A stretch of DNA of 64,000 nt from DASWJZ01 sp963792885 (GCA_963792885.1 CAWBXX010000003.1:310001-374000), one strand, 5' to 3'; counted from the first letter of the stretch, positions 50,796 through 61,639 are shown. The notes: generated from the sequence alone by a model not told the origin. Numbers and translations are program-made.

Positions 50796-52812
50796 ATGAT
50801 GCGGCTCATCGGGACGGTGGCGCTCGTCGCGCTCGCCGGCGCGACGCCCGTACGCGCAGACACACGGAGCGAGGCGCTGCTGCGCGACTTCGTCGCCTGG
50901 GTCGACGCCTCGCCCGATTGGTCCGCCACAGCCAGCCTCGTTCGCTCCGACGGCTCCGACACCGTTGCCGAAGGGCTGGTCTTCTCGCGCGACGACCCGC
51001 ACGTCTCCATCAGCATCGAGGAGCTTCGGCTTGGCAATCTCGCCGAGCGCCAGGGCGGCGGCTTCTCCGCGTCGAAGATGGAGATGCGATCCGGCGAGAT
51101 CGTCACCGACACGTTCGACGCCAGGATTCCCGCCGCCACGGCATCCGCGGTGTCGCTGCCGAGCCTCGACGGCGTCGCGATCGATCCGAAGCACATGATG
51201 CGCTCGTTCGCACGCTTCTACGGGATCGCCGCCGCCGGCACGCTCGACGAGTTGCGCATCCCGGAGATCACCGCCGTCCAGCGTCAGCCTGCCAGCGACG
51301 GGCAGGAGGTCGAGGTGCGGATTTCCTACCGCGATCTCGTCATGACCGAGCTTTCCGGCGGCGTGCTTCGCCACGAGGAGATCGGGCCGATCTCCGTCGC
51401 ATCGCAAAGCTCGCCCGGCGCGTTCGAGTTCGCCGTCGACAAGCTCGAAGCCGACCACATCGATCTCGGCGCAATCGCGCACATCTTCGACGAGACGCAA
51501 TACAGGGATCGCCGCGGCGACGAGGTCTGGCGACCGCTGATGTCGCGTGCCCTCTATCGGGGATTGAGCGGCAGCAGCGGCACCGACGGCGCGAGCGTCC
51601 GCATCGCCGAGATGGCAGTCGAGAACATCGACGGCCGCCAGCCCCGGAGGCCCTTCACGGCCGCCTGGGACCAGTTCATGGACCCTAACGTCCCCTCCGA
51701 CACGAAGAGCGACCTGGCGCTCGAAGCGATGTCGGGAATGCTCGGCGCTTTCCGCGTCGGCACGGTGCGCCTCGACGGCATGTCGGTTTCGGTGCCGAAG
51801 GAGCGGACCTCGTTCTCCCTCGACGGCGTCACACTCAGCGGGTGGTCGGGCGACGGGCTCGACAGCTTCATCCTGAAGAACCTGCACGCCGAGAGCCCGC
51901 AGGTCTACGCGTCGCTCGACTCCATGGAGCTTGCCGGCTTCGTCTCGCCCGATATCCAGCGCGCTGATGCGCTTCGCGGCGATAGAGAAGACCGCCGATC
52001 TGGAGACGCATGCGCGCGAGATCGGCGAGACCTTCGCCGCGCTGCCGCGCTTCAGCCGCTTCTCGATCGATGGACTCGTCGCCGGCCAGAGCAAAGACGA
52101 CGCCGTCTCGCTCGGCCGGCTGAGCATCGACCTGCGCGACTGGAACAAGATCTTCGCCGAGGCGACCGACATTAGCGTGGAAAACCTCAAGATCCCGCGC
52201 AGCCTGATCGAGCTCGAGCCGCAAGGCGCCGAGATGCTCGACGCGCTCGGTTACCAGGACCTGACGCTCGGCATGTCGCTCGCCGACCGCTGGACGCCGG
52301 ATATCGGCACGGACCAGGCGACGTGGGCGCTCAACGTCGCCAACGCCGGCGACCTCGAGTTCTCCTACACGCTGACCGGACTCACCGTCGACTGGATCAT
52401 GCGCGCGACATCCGCCGCCGGTAAGAGCGCCAACAGCGACGCGGCGCTCAAGGCAATGCTGAGCGACCTCGGCCTCGCACGGGCGACGCTCACGGTGACC
52501 GACCGCTCGCTTCTCGATCGCGCCTTCGGCCTCGTCGCCAAGCGGCAAGGCGTCACCATCGACGGCGCGGCCTACCGCGAACAGATGCGCGCGGCGCTTC
52601 CGTTCATGATCTCTGCCGTGATCCCGGCGGAACTTGCGAAGCGGTTCGCGCCGCCGCTGCAGGACTTCATGGCCGGCGGCCAGACGCTTTCCGCCGACGT
52701 AACGCCGCCCTCCCCGCTCGGGCTCTTGGACCTCGTCGCCGCGGCCAACCACCCGCTGGCGCTGCCGGACCGGCTGAACCTGGAGCTCAAATCGGAGGCG
52801 GCGAAGAAGTAG
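50796..52812 (+). CDS. Periplasmic protein of unknown function, copy 2, frameshifted
   Basis: A secreted protein of about 671 residues after repair, with a signal peptide (LIGTVALVALAGATPVRA). The break is at about 51969-51971; one base fewer gives SPDIQALMRFAAIEKTADLE. Its C-terminal region (RAFGLVAKRQGVTIDG, YREQMRAALPFMI, QTLSADVTPPSP) matches the preceding gene's C-terminus, so the pair arose by duplication with large divergence in size. The ATG at 50796 has GGAG eight bases upstream and lies 14 bases from copy 1. Function is unknown. Confidence 0.75.
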
Positions 52813-52838
52813 CGGCGCGCGATCCGTTCCCCCGACCT

Positions 52839-52939
52839 GTCGTCATTGCCGGGCTTGACCCGGCAATCCATTCCGTAGCGCCGCCACCCGGCACAAAAGC
52901 TCCGAAATGAATGCCCGGATCAAGTCCGGGCATGACGAC
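52839..52939. repeat. 101-nt palindromic element able to form a three-way junction
   Basis: Outer arms gtcgtcat (52839-52846) and atgacgac (52932-52939) flank two hairpins: tgccggg/cccggca (52847-52853 with 52859-52865, loop CTTGA) and tgcccgga/tccgggca (52912-52919 with 52925-52932, sharing a base with the outer arm). It lies in the convergent gap between copy 2 and aspS. The sequence type (gccgggcttgacccggc) is widespread as an intergenic repeat in alphaproteobacteria. Confidence 0.8.
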
Positions 52940-52979
52940 CACCGGAATAGTCGAGCGTCGTTTTTGACGCGTGGACCTT

Positions 52980-54755
52980 CTACTCCGCCTTCACCACGCG
53001 GATCGAAAGCTCGCGGAGCTGCTTCGGCGTCGCCTCCGAGGGCGCGCCCATCAGCAGGTCTTCGGCCTGCTGGTTCATCGGGAACATCGTGACCTCGCGC
53101 AGGTTCTTCGCCCCGCAAAGCAGCATCACGATACGGTCGAGGCCGGCCGCCATGCCGCCATGCGGCGGCGCGCCGAATTGCAGCGCGCGGAGCATGCCGC
53201 CGAACTCAGCCTCGAGCACGTCCTCGCCATAGCCGCGGATCGCGAAGGCTCGTTTCATGATCTCGGCCTTGTGGTTCCGGATAGCGCCCGACGCGATCTC
53301 GTAACCGTTGCAGACGACGTCGTACTGGTAGGCGTTGATCGCCAGCGGATCGAGAGTCTCCAGGGCCTCAAGCCCGCCCTGCGGCATGGAGAAGGGATTG
53401 TGGGCAAAGTCGATGCCCTTCTCCTCCTCGCTCCATTCGTACATCGGGAAATCGACGATCCAGGCGAGCGCGAAGCTGTCGTGGTCGATCAGCTCCAGGT
53501 CGTGCCCGATCTTGTCGCGCGCCGTGGCCGCGAAACTCATGAAGGTGTCAGGCTTGCCCGCGACAAAGAACACGGCGTCGCCGACGTCGAGATTGAGCTG
53601 CTTGCGGATCGCGTTCGTGCGCTCCGGCCCTATATTCTTCGCGACCGGTCCGGCTCCGCCCTCCTCGCCCTCGCGGAAGAAGATGTAGCCGAGCCCCGGC
53701 TGCCCCTCGCCTTGCGCCCAGTTGTTCATGCGGTCGCAGAAGGCGCGGTTGCCGCCGCCCGGCGCGGGAAGCGCCCAGACTTCGTTGGTCTGGTCGCGCT
53801 CGATCATCGAGGCGAAGACCTTGAAGCCTGAGCCGGCGAAATGCTCCGTCACCGACTGCATCTCGATCGGGTTGCGAAGGTCGGGCTTGTCCGTCCCGTA
53901 CTTCCGCATCGCCTCGCGATAGGGGATGCGCGGGAAGGACCGCGTCACCGACTTGCCGTCGGCGAAGGATTCGAACACGCCGCGGATCACCGGCTCCATC
54001 GCGTCGAACACGTCGTCCTGCGTGACGAAGCTCATCTCCACGTCGAGCTGATAGAACTCGCCCGGAAGCCGGTCGGCGCGCGGGTCCTCGTCGCGAAAGC
54101 ATGGCGCGATCTGGAAGTAGCGATCGAAGCCCGCGATCATGATGAGCTGCTTGAACTGCTGCGGCGCCTGCGGCAGCGCGTAGAATTTCCCCGGATGCAG
54201 CCGCGACGGCACCAGGAAGTCGCGCGCCCCCTCCGGCGAGGACGCCGTCAAGATCGGCGTCTGGAACTCGTTGAACCCGGCGTCTCGCATCAGCTCGCGC
54301 ATTTTCGCGATAACGGCGACGCGCCGCATGATGTTCTTGTGCAGCGACTCGCGACGAAGGTCGAGAAAGCGGTATTTGAGTCGCGTGTCCTCAGGATATT
54401 CGGGCTCGCCGAAGACCGGCATCGGCAGCTCCGGCGCCTCAGACAGCACCTCGATCTCGCGCGCGAAGACCTCGATCGCCCCCGTCGGCAGGTTGGCGTT
54501 CACGGTCTCGGGCGTCCGTGCCTTCACCTCGCCGTCGATGCGGATGCACCACTCGGCGCGCACGCGCTCGGCCGTCGAGAAGGCCGGCGAATCGGGGTCC
54601 GCGACAATCTGCGTCAACCCGTAGTGGTCGCGGAGGTCGATGAAGAGCAGGCCGCCGTGGTCGCGCACGCGGTGAACCCAGCCGGAGAGGCGCACGGTCG
54701 CGCCGACATCGTCCGCACGGAGCGCGCCACAGTTGTGGGAGCGATAGGCATGCAT
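52980..54755 (-). CDS. aspS: Aspartyl-tRNA synthetase
   Basis: A 591-residue class IIb synthetase charging tRNA-Asp (and probably tRNA-Asn in this group). The N-terminal OB anticodon-binding domain opens with MHAYRSHNCGALRADDVG. The catalytic core has LKYRFLDLRR, the class II motif 2 FRDEDPRADR and motif 3 GLDRIVMLLCG. The bacterial GAD insertion lies between motifs 2 and 3. The ATG at 54755 matches the standard N-terminus, so the longer frame to 54872 is rejected. Confidence 0.96.
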   Translation of the reverse strand: MHAYRSHNCGALRADDVGATVRLSGWVHRVRDHGGLLFIDLRDHYGLTQIVADPDSPAFSTAERVRAEWCIRIDGEVKARTPETVNANLPTGAIEVFAREIEVLSEAPELPMPVFGEPEYPEDTRLKYRFLDLRRESLHKNIMRRVAVIAKMRELMRDAGFNEFQTPILTASSPEGARDFLVPSRLHPGKFYALPQAPQQFKQLIMIAGFDRYFQIAPCFRDEDPRADRLPGEFYQLDVEMSFVTQDDVFDAMEPVIRGVFESFADGKSVTRSFPRIPYREAMRKYGTDKPDLRNPIEMQSVTEHFAGSGFKVFASMIERDQTNEVWALPAPGGGNRAFCDRMNNWAQGEGQPGLGYIFFREGEEGGAGPVAKNIGPERTNAIRKQLNLDVGDAVFFVAGKPDTFMSFAATARDKIGHDLELIDHDSFALAWIVDFPMYEWSEEEKGIDFAHNPFSMPQGGLEALETLDPLAINAYQYDVVCNGYEIASGAIRNHKAEIMKRAFAIRGYGEDVLEAEFGGMLRALQFGAPPHGGMAAGLDRIVMLLCGAKNLREVTMFPMNQQAEDLLMGAPSEATPKQLRELSIRVVKAE

Positions 54756-54888
54756 CTGCGTCGGCGGTCCTGGAAAGCGGTGCGGGGGAACCGGCGGGAC
54801 AAGCGCAGAAGCCGGAAAAAGTGTCAAGGTCGGCCGCCGCACGCCATTTCGGCAGGACAGCCCCCGCGGCATTCGCTATACGGCGCTA

Positions 54889-56086
54889 ATGCAGCGCAAT
54901 GTTACCGAACATCCAATTATCACTGATAACGCAGAGCTTTTCGCCTTCTGCGCCCGACTCGCCACAGCACCCTTTGTCACTGTCGACACGGAGTTCATGC
55001 GGGAGAGCACGTTTTGGGCGAAGCTCTGCCTGATCCAGATGGCCGGCCCCGGCGAAGCGGCGATTATCGACCCCCTCGCCGCCGGGATCGACCTCTCGCC
55101 CTTCTTCCGCCTGATGGCCGACGAGCGCGTGGTCAAAGTCTTCCACGCGGCGCGACAGGACATCGAGATTTTCGTGAAGCAGGCCGGCGCCGTGCCGCAC
55201 CCGCTCTTCGACACGCAGATCGCCGCGATGGTCTGCGGCTACGGCGATCAGGTGAGCTACGACCAGCTCGTCTTCCGCGTGACGGGCGATCAGATCGACA
55301 AATCGTCCCGCTTCACCGACTGGTCGCACCGGCCGCTCTCGGCGAAGCAGATCGCCTACGCGATCTCCGATGTCACGCATCTGCGCGACATCTATCGCTC
55401 GCTCTCCGCCCAGCTTGCCGAGCAGGACCGCACGACCTGGCTCGACGAGGAGATGGCGGTCCTGACCGACATCAACACCTATCGCACGCACCCGGAGGAC
55501 GCCTGGCAGCGCCTGAAGCTCAGGGTCAAGAAGCCGCGCCAGCTTGCCATCCTTCAGGCGCTTGCCGCCTGGCGTGAGCGCGAGGCGCAGGCCCGCGACG
55601 TGCCGCGCGGACGTGTGCTGAAGGACGACGCGATCTACGAGATAGCATTGCAGCACCCGCGCGACGTCGAAGCGCTCGGTCGGCTCCGCACGATCCCCAA
55701 GGGCTTCGAGCGCTCGAATGTTGGGCGCGCCATCCTCGCGACCGTCGAAGGCGTCTTCGAGATTGCGGAGAGCGAGCTTGCCGCGCGTGCCGCGGCCGCG
55801 CCCCGCGCCGGAGCATTCAAGCGCCGCCGCGGAGCTGTTGAAGGTGCTCCTGAAGATGGTGGCGGAGGAGCAGGGCGTCGCTTCGCGCATCATCGCGAGC
55901 AGCGAGGACCTCGACCGGATCGCCGCCGACGACCGCGCCGATGTGCCGGCCCTGAAGGGCTGGCGCCGCCGGCTGTTCGGAGAGCAGGCGCTGGCGCTGA
56001 AACGCGGCGACCTGGCGCTTTCGATGTCCCGACGCGGCGTTGTGGCGGTGCCTGTCGACCACGCAACGCGTATCGCAGCCGAATAG
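54889..56086 (+). CDS. rnd: Ribonuclease D, frameshifted
   Basis: A 3'-5' exoribonuclease for tRNA and rRNA 3'-end maturation, of about 398 residues after repair. The DEDD exonuclease domain shows VDTEFMRESTFWAKL, HAARQDIEIF and YAISDVTHLRDIY. The HRDC domain begins near ILQALAAWRE. The frame breaks in a CCCC run at about 55799-55804. One base fewer gives AAPAPEHSSAAAELLKVLLK, and the C-terminus then reads to 56086. It is divergent from aspS and convergent with ppx. Confidence 0.92.
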
Positions 56087-57571
56087 CTATTCGGCGACCA
56101 CCGCGAACCCGAGCCCGCCGAGCGTCGCGAATTGACGCATGCGGCTGTCGAGGCGGGCTCCGCGAAGGTCCGCGAGCGCCTTCGGCAGCACCAGCTCGAG
56201 CTTGTCGCCGGCCCGCCTGACCGTCGTCTTCGGGAGCACGCCTTGGACCGCGCCTGAAACCAGGTAGGCAACGCGGAACGCACCCGCCAAGGCACGCGCG
56301 CTCTCGCGGTAGCGGAGCGGCGCAAGCTCGCGGAGGCCGGCGCCAAGCTCTTCGTCCGACAGGCCCGCATGACGGTAGTAGATGGCGAGCGCGAGATAGG
56401 CGCGGCCGGGATGGTCGATGCCGACGAAGGCGGCGTTGGTGATGATATTCAGGCTCTGCGTGCCGCGATAGTCGGGGTGCGCGCGCCAGCCGATATCGGC
56501 GAGAAGGCAAGCCACGGCGCGAAGCCGCTTCTCCTCGTCGGTCTCTTCGAGACCGATCGCCTGCATGGCTTGCGCTGTCCAGGGGATCAGCTCCTCGCCG
56601 TGCTCCGGCGAACGCGAGCGCAACACATTCAGCTCCGACGCCGCCGCGATCAGCGGATCGGCCTCTTGCTCCTTCGCGGATAGCTTCGAGTAGAGCAGAC
56701 CCTCGCGCAGCCCGAGCGCCGAGATCGTCACCGAGTTCGGCTTCCCAGATTTGATGAGCTCCGACAGCACGACAGCGCCGTAGGGCAAGAGCGCCTGGCG
56801 TTGCTTCGAGACGACCGCGATCCCCGGAACCTGGTCGAGTGGCCCGCGGGTCAACACCTTCAGGAAGTCGTCGAGCTCGTCGGGGTCAATGCCGTATTCC
56901 TGCATGACATGCAGCGGATAGCCGGTATCGTGCATGTGGAGCCGCGCAAGCGAGCGCCACGTCCCACCGATCGCATAAAAGGTACGGCCCTTGAGCTTGC
57001 CGATCACATCGGACCGGTCGAGCGCCTTTCGTGTCAACTCGCGGGCGGCCTTGAACGAGCCCTTTGAATCGGAAAGCAGTCTGAGGCCGCCAAGCGGTAG
57101 CGTCTCTCCCGGCCCGATCTCGCGCCCGGCCACCTCCGACAGTTCCAGGCTGCCGCCGCCGAGATCGCCGGAGACGCCGTCCGGGTGCTTGAAGCCGGCA
57201 ACCACGCCGAGCGCCGACATCTGCGCTTCCTCGGCGCCGGAGAGCAGCTTGACCGGTACGCCGCAGATCGCTTCGACCTTGCTGATGAATTCCGCTCCGT
57301 CCGCGGCCTCGCGCGGGGCCGAGGTCGCGACCACGTCGAGCTTCTCGACACCCATCTGGCGGGCCATCGCCGTGAAGCGGCGGAGCGCGCTGAGCGCCCT
57401 CTCCACGGCCTCCGGATCGAGCTTGCCCGTTTCGGCTACGCCTGTGCCGAGCCCTGCCAGGACCTTTTCGTTGAAGAGCGGCGTCGGCGAGCGTGCAAGG
57501 CCCTCGTAGACGACCACACGGACCGAGTTCGACCCGATGTCGATGACGCCGATTGGAGCGCGGCAGGACAT
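56087..57571 (-). CDS. ppx: Exopolyphosphatase (Ppx/GppA family)
   Basis: A 494-residue actin-fold hydrolase that removes terminal phosphate from polyphosphate or pppGpp. Motifs are IGVIDIGSNSVRVVVYEG (phosphate 1), GDLGGGSLEL (phosphate 2) and FYAIGGTWRSLARLH. An HD-like C-terminal domain is suggested by the region after residue 310. The ATG at 57571 begins MSCRAPIGVIDIG; an ATG at 57622 would overlap ppk. It is the last gene of the pgsA-perM-hda-ppk-ppx operon, and it opposes ppk. Confidence 0.92.
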   Translation of the reverse strand: MSCRAPIGVIDIGSNSVRVVVYEGLARSPTPLFNEKVLAGLGTGVAETGKLDPEAVERALSALRRFTAMARQMGVEKLDVVATSAPREAADGAEFISKVEAICGVPVKLLSGAEEAQMSALGVVAGFKHPDGVSGDLGGGSLELSEVAGREIGPGETLPLGGLRLLSDSKGSFKAARELTRKALDRSDVIGKLKGRTFYAIGGTWRSLARLHMHDTGYPLHVMQEYGIDPDELDDFLKVLTRGPLDQVPGIAVVSKQRQALLPYGAVVLSELIKSGKPNSVTISALGLREGLLYSKLSAKEQEADPLIAAASELNVLRSRSPEHGEELIPWTAQAMQAIGLEETDEEKRLRAVACLLADIGWRAHPDYRGTQSLNIITNAAFVGIDHPGRAYLALAIYYRHAGLSDEELGAGLRELAPLRYRESARALAGAFRVAYLVSGAVQGVLPKTTVRRAGDKLELVLPKALADLRGARLDSRMRQFATLGGLGFAVVAE

Positions 57572-57593
57572 GCGGCCCTGCGCAACTCGCGGC

Positions 57594-59795
57594 TCAGCCG
57601 CGCGGGAGTGGCGAGAACGCACGTGGAGAGGACGACTTCAGCGATCGGCCGCGGCCGGAGAGGCTCGGGTTCGTCATGAAGTATCGGTGCGCGTTGAAGG
57701 GCTCCTCACCCTCCTTGATATGGATCCGCCGCGACGTTCCGTCCGGCAGCACTTCCCAGCTCTGTTCGTTGTCCCTGAAGTTCGCGACCATGATCTGATC
57801 GAGCACCTGCATGTGAACGGTCGGATTGACGAGCTGCACGATGGTTTCTACCCGTCGGTCGAGATTGCGCGGCATCATGTCGGCGGAGCCGATATAGACG
57901 ATCGCCTCGTCGGAGGGGAGGCCGTGGCCGTTTCCGAAGCAAAAGATTCGTGAATGCTCCAGGAAGCGGCCGACGATCGACTTCACGCGGATATTCTCTG
58001 AAAGCCCGGGCACTTGCGGCCGGAGGCAACAGATGCCGCGCACCACGAGGTCGACGCCGACGCCGGTACCTGACTTGCCCGATAGAGCGCATCGATGATC
58101 TCGCCATCAACGAGCGAGTTCAGCTTCATCCAGATGCGCGCCGGGCGCCCTGCCTCGGCATGCGCGATCTCAGCCTCGATATGCTCGAGAATGCGCGGGC
58201 GCAGCGTATAGGGCGAAACGGCGATACGCTTCAGGTCCTGCGGCGGCGCATATCCGGTGATGAAGTTGAAGACGCGCGCCACGTCTCGGGCGAGCACAGG
58301 ATCGGCGGTGAAGTAGCTCAAGTCCGTGTAGATGCGCGCCGTCTGCGGGTGATAGTTGCCGGTCCCGACGTGCACGTAGCTCGCCAGCCCGCCGGCCTCA
58401 CGGCGCACGACCTGCGAAAGCTTGGCGTGGGTCTTCAGCTCGATGAAACCGTAGACGACCTGCGCGCCGGCGCGTTCGAGATCACGCGCCCAGCGGATGT
58501 TCGCCTCTTCGTCGAAGCGCGCCTTGAGCTCGACCAGCGCCGTCACCGATTTTCCGGCTTCAGCCGCTTCGATCAGCGTCTTCACGATCGGCGAGTCGTT
58601 CGAGGTCCGATAGAGGGTCTGCTTGATCGCCACCACCTCGGGATCGAGCGCCGCCTGGCGCAGGAACTGCACCACCACGTCGAACAACTCGTAGGGGTGA
58701 TGGACGATGATGTCCTTCTGCCGGATCGCCGCGAAGCAATCCCCGCCATGCTCGCGGATGCGCTCGGGAAAACGCGGCGCGTAGGGCTCGAACTTCAGGT
58801 CCGGCCGATCGATGCCGACAAGCTGCGACACAGCCGTAATGCCGAGCATGCCGGAGGTGATCTGAATCTCCGCATCGGTAACGGCGAGCGCGCGCTGCAC
58901 CAGCTCGCGCAGCGATTCCGGCATGCCCTCTTCGATCTCAAGCCGGATCACCACGCCGCGCCGCCGCTGCTTGAGCGCACGCTCGAAGAAGCGGACGAGG
59001 TCTTCCGCCTCTTCCTCCACTTCGATGTCCGAATCGCGGATCAGGCGAAAGGCGCCCTTCCCACTCACTTCGTAGCCGGGGAAGAGGCGCGGAATGAAAA
59101 GGCCGACCGCATCTTCGAGAAGCAGGAAGCGCATCGGCTCGGAATCATCCTGCCGCGGAAGCTGGATGAAGCGCTCGAGGCTGAGCGGGAAGCGCAGGAG
59201 CGCCTGCATTGCCCTCCCCTTCTTCCCGACGAGCTGCAGCGCCAGCGTGAAGCCGAGATTGGGGATGAAGGGGAACGGATGCGCCGGGTCGATCGCAAGC
59301 GGCGTCAGTATCCGGGAAGATCGAGTTAAGGAAGTGGCCTTCGAGCCAAATGAGGTCTTCCTCGTTGAGCGCGTCGGCGGAAACCATGACGATGCCGGCC
59401 TTGGCAAGCTCTTCACGAAGCGTCTTCCAGTTGGCGTGCTGCTGGAGGACGAGCTCGCTGACTTTGGCGTCGATGGCGCGAAGCTGCTCGGCCGGCGAGA
59501 GGCCGTCATCGCTGCGCGTGGCGATCAGCTCACGCGCCTGGCCGGCGAGGCCCGCGACACGCACCATCACGAATTCGTCGAGGTTGTTCCCGGAGATCGA
59601 AAGGAAGCGCAGCCGCTCGAGCGTCGGATGGTTTACGTTTTCCGACTCTTCGAGCACCCGCCGATTGAACTCCAGCCACGATATCTCGCGGTTGATGAAG
59701 CGAGACGGGCTTTCGGCGAGTTCCGGGTCGAGCCGGAGCTCAGGCTCGGCTTCCACCGGGCGGGGCGACGGCTTCTTTGTTGCAGCTTCACTCAC
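57594..59795 (-). CDS. ppk1: Polyphosphate kinase, two frameshifts
   Basis: A PPK1 enzyme, about 732 residues after repair, that makes polyphosphate from ATP. The N-terminal domain has SRFINREISWLEFNRRVLEE. The catalytic part has YHPQTARIYTDLSYFT with the phosphorylated His, and the C-terminus has YIGSADMMPRNLDRRVE. Break 1 is at about 59311-59314 (one extra base; repaired NSIFPILTPLAID). Break 2 is at about 58057-58061, just before GVDLVVRGICCL (two extra bases, or one missing). The GTG at 59795 has AGGA upstream; the frame is open to 59840. Confidence 0.93.
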
Positions 59796-59836
59796 GATAT
59801 GGGGTCCTGGCGGCCTTCTCATCGGCCTGCGGATTG

Positions 59837-60557
59837 TCAATATGATGACAGTTCTTGCCGATCCGCAAACACCTCGGAACTCTCGGAAGCCTGCGTGAGA
59901 ACCTCGGCGGCCATGGGGCGGGTGATCCGGCGGCCGGCGGAGAGCGCCGCCCGGTCGAGCGCGTCGACCAGCCGGACGGCCGCGCTGAGCGACCGCTCCA
60001 TCCGGGCCACGAGGTAATCGATCACCGGCTTCTCCACGAGGAGCTGCCGATCGGCGAAAAGCTTGACCAGGACTTGGCGTAGAAGCCCGTCCTCCGGCGC
60101 GCCGAGCGCTACGGGCGTCGCCAGCCTGAGCCGCGAGCGGAGATCCTGCAGGCCCACTCGCCAGTCCTCCGCGCGGTCACGCGAGGTGATCAGCAGCGAG
60201 CCGCCTTGCTCGCGAACGGCATTGAAAAGGTGGAAAAGGGCCGCCTCGGGCACCTGGCCCGCCCGCACGTCTTCGACAACGACGGAGCGGAGGGCGGAAA
60301 GCGATAGCGTGTCGGCGCCGAGGTGCTCCGGCGTCGACAATAGCCGCCCCGGCGTGCGCCGCCCAGATATGCGCGAGGTGCGTCTTGCCCGATCCCGATG
60401 GGCCTGTGATCAGCACGGCCGGCGACGGCCATTCAGGCCACGTCTCGATCAGCCTCAGCGCATCGGCGTTCGACGGTCCCGCCATGAAGTCCTCTCGCCT
60501 CAGGCTCGGCGCATGCGGCAGGACGAGCGGAAGCTGCGTCGAAGCGGGCATATTCAC
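59837..60557 (-). CDS. hda: DnaA-like replication regulator Hda (HdaA), frameshifted
   Basis: A short AAA+ DnaA relative of about 239 residues after repair, which with the sliding clamp promotes hydrolysis of DnaA-bound ATP. The N-terminus carries a clamp-binding-like QLPLVLPH and then Walker A (GPSGSGKTH). The frame breaks at about 60328-60332. One base fewer joins IVDAEHLGADTLSL to the rest of the domain (SVVVEDV, LLITSRD, LVDALDR). The GTG at 60557 overlaps the perM stop (GTGA); an ATG at 60551 is also possible. Confidence 0.9.
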
Positions 60558-61639
60558 TTCGGCAGGCGCTTTGCCTGCGGCGCCTCGCCCCGTTCGAGAT
60601 AGAGCGCGCTCAGCCGGTAGCGCTCGACCGCAAAGCGCACGAGCACACCGATCGCCGCCGTCACAGGCACTGCGAGAAGCACGCCGACGAAGCCGAAGAG
60701 CGAACCGAAGGCGAAGAGTGCAAACATGAGCCAGACCGGATGCACGCCGATCGACGAGCCGACGAGCCGCGGCTGCAGGATGTTGCCTTCCAGGAACTGG
60801 CCGACCGCAAAGATGCCGACAACGACGCCGATCCAGATCCAGTCGGGCCAGTATTGCACCAGCGCAACGCCGACCGCGAGGAAGAAGCCGACGATCGAGC
60901 CGACATAGGGAATGAAGCTGATCACGCCGGCAAGCGAGCCGATCAGGAAGCCGAAATTGAGGCCGACCACGGTCAACGAGATGGCGTAGAACAGGCCGAG
61001 CAGAAGGCAGACCGCGCCCTGTCCACGGATGAAGCCGCCGATCGCCACGTTGACGTCACGCCCGAGCGCACGGATCGTCTCAGCATGTTCGCGGGGCAAA
61101 AGCGCGTCGATGCGCGAGAGCATCCGGTCCCAATCGTAGAGCAGGTAGAACGCGACGACCGGCGTGACCACGACCAGGCTGACAACGCTGATCAGCGCCT
61201 GTCCGCCCGCCCAAACGGAAGCGAAGACGGTGGCCGCCCACGACGCGCCCTGCGAGACGATCTGGTCGACGCTCGGGCCGCCGTTCTGCGTTTTGAAATA
61301 CTGTCCGATACGTGTCTCGAAGAAGCGGTTTCCAAGCCCCTGCAGCTCAGCCGCATAGACAGGTAGCTTCTCAAGGAAGGCGGAGAGCTGGCCGACCAGG
61401 AGCGGAATAGCGAGCAACCCCACGAGCGCGAACACAAGAACGGACAGGATGACGATCGCGATCGTCGCCCAGAAGCGGCTCATACCCGCGCGCTCGAGTC
61501 GATCGGCGATCGGGTCGAGCAGATAGGCGAGCGCCATCCCCATGATGAACGGAAGCAGGATCCCGCTGAACACCCAGAGGAAGAGCAGCAGAAAGGCGAG
61601 CGCGCCGAGCCAGAAGGCCGCCTGTACACGAAGGTTCAT
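60554..61639 (-). CDS. AI-2E family transporter (PerM-like membrane protein)
   Basis: A 361-residue inner-membrane protein with about seven hydrophobic segments, of the AI-2E/PerM family. Typical features are FIMGMALAYLLDPIADRLER near the N-terminus, VVVTPVVAFYLLYDWDRM, and FIPYVGSIVGFFLAV with GNILQPRLVGSSIGVHPVW. Substrates of the family vary (autoinducer-2, Na+/H+) and are unknown here. The ATG at 61639 overlaps the pgsA stop (ATGA). Confidence 0.9.
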   Translation of the reverse strand: MNLRVQAAFWLGALAFLLLFLWVFSGILLPFIMGMALAYLLDPIADRLERAGMSRFWATIAIVILSVLVFALVGLLAIPLLVGQLSAFLEKLPVYAAELQGLGNRFFETRIGQYFKTQNGGPSVDQIVSQGASWAATVFASVWAGGQALISVVSLVVVTPVVAFYLLYDWDRMLSRIDALLPREHAETIRALGRDVNVAIGGFIRGQGAVCLLLGLFYAISLTVVGLNFGFLIGSLAGVISFIPYVGSIVGFFLAVGVALVQYWPDWIWIGVVVGIFAVGQFLEGNILQPRLVGSSIGVHPVWLMFALFAFGSLFGFVGVLLAVPVTAAIGVLVRFAVERYRLSALYLERGEAPQAKRLPK

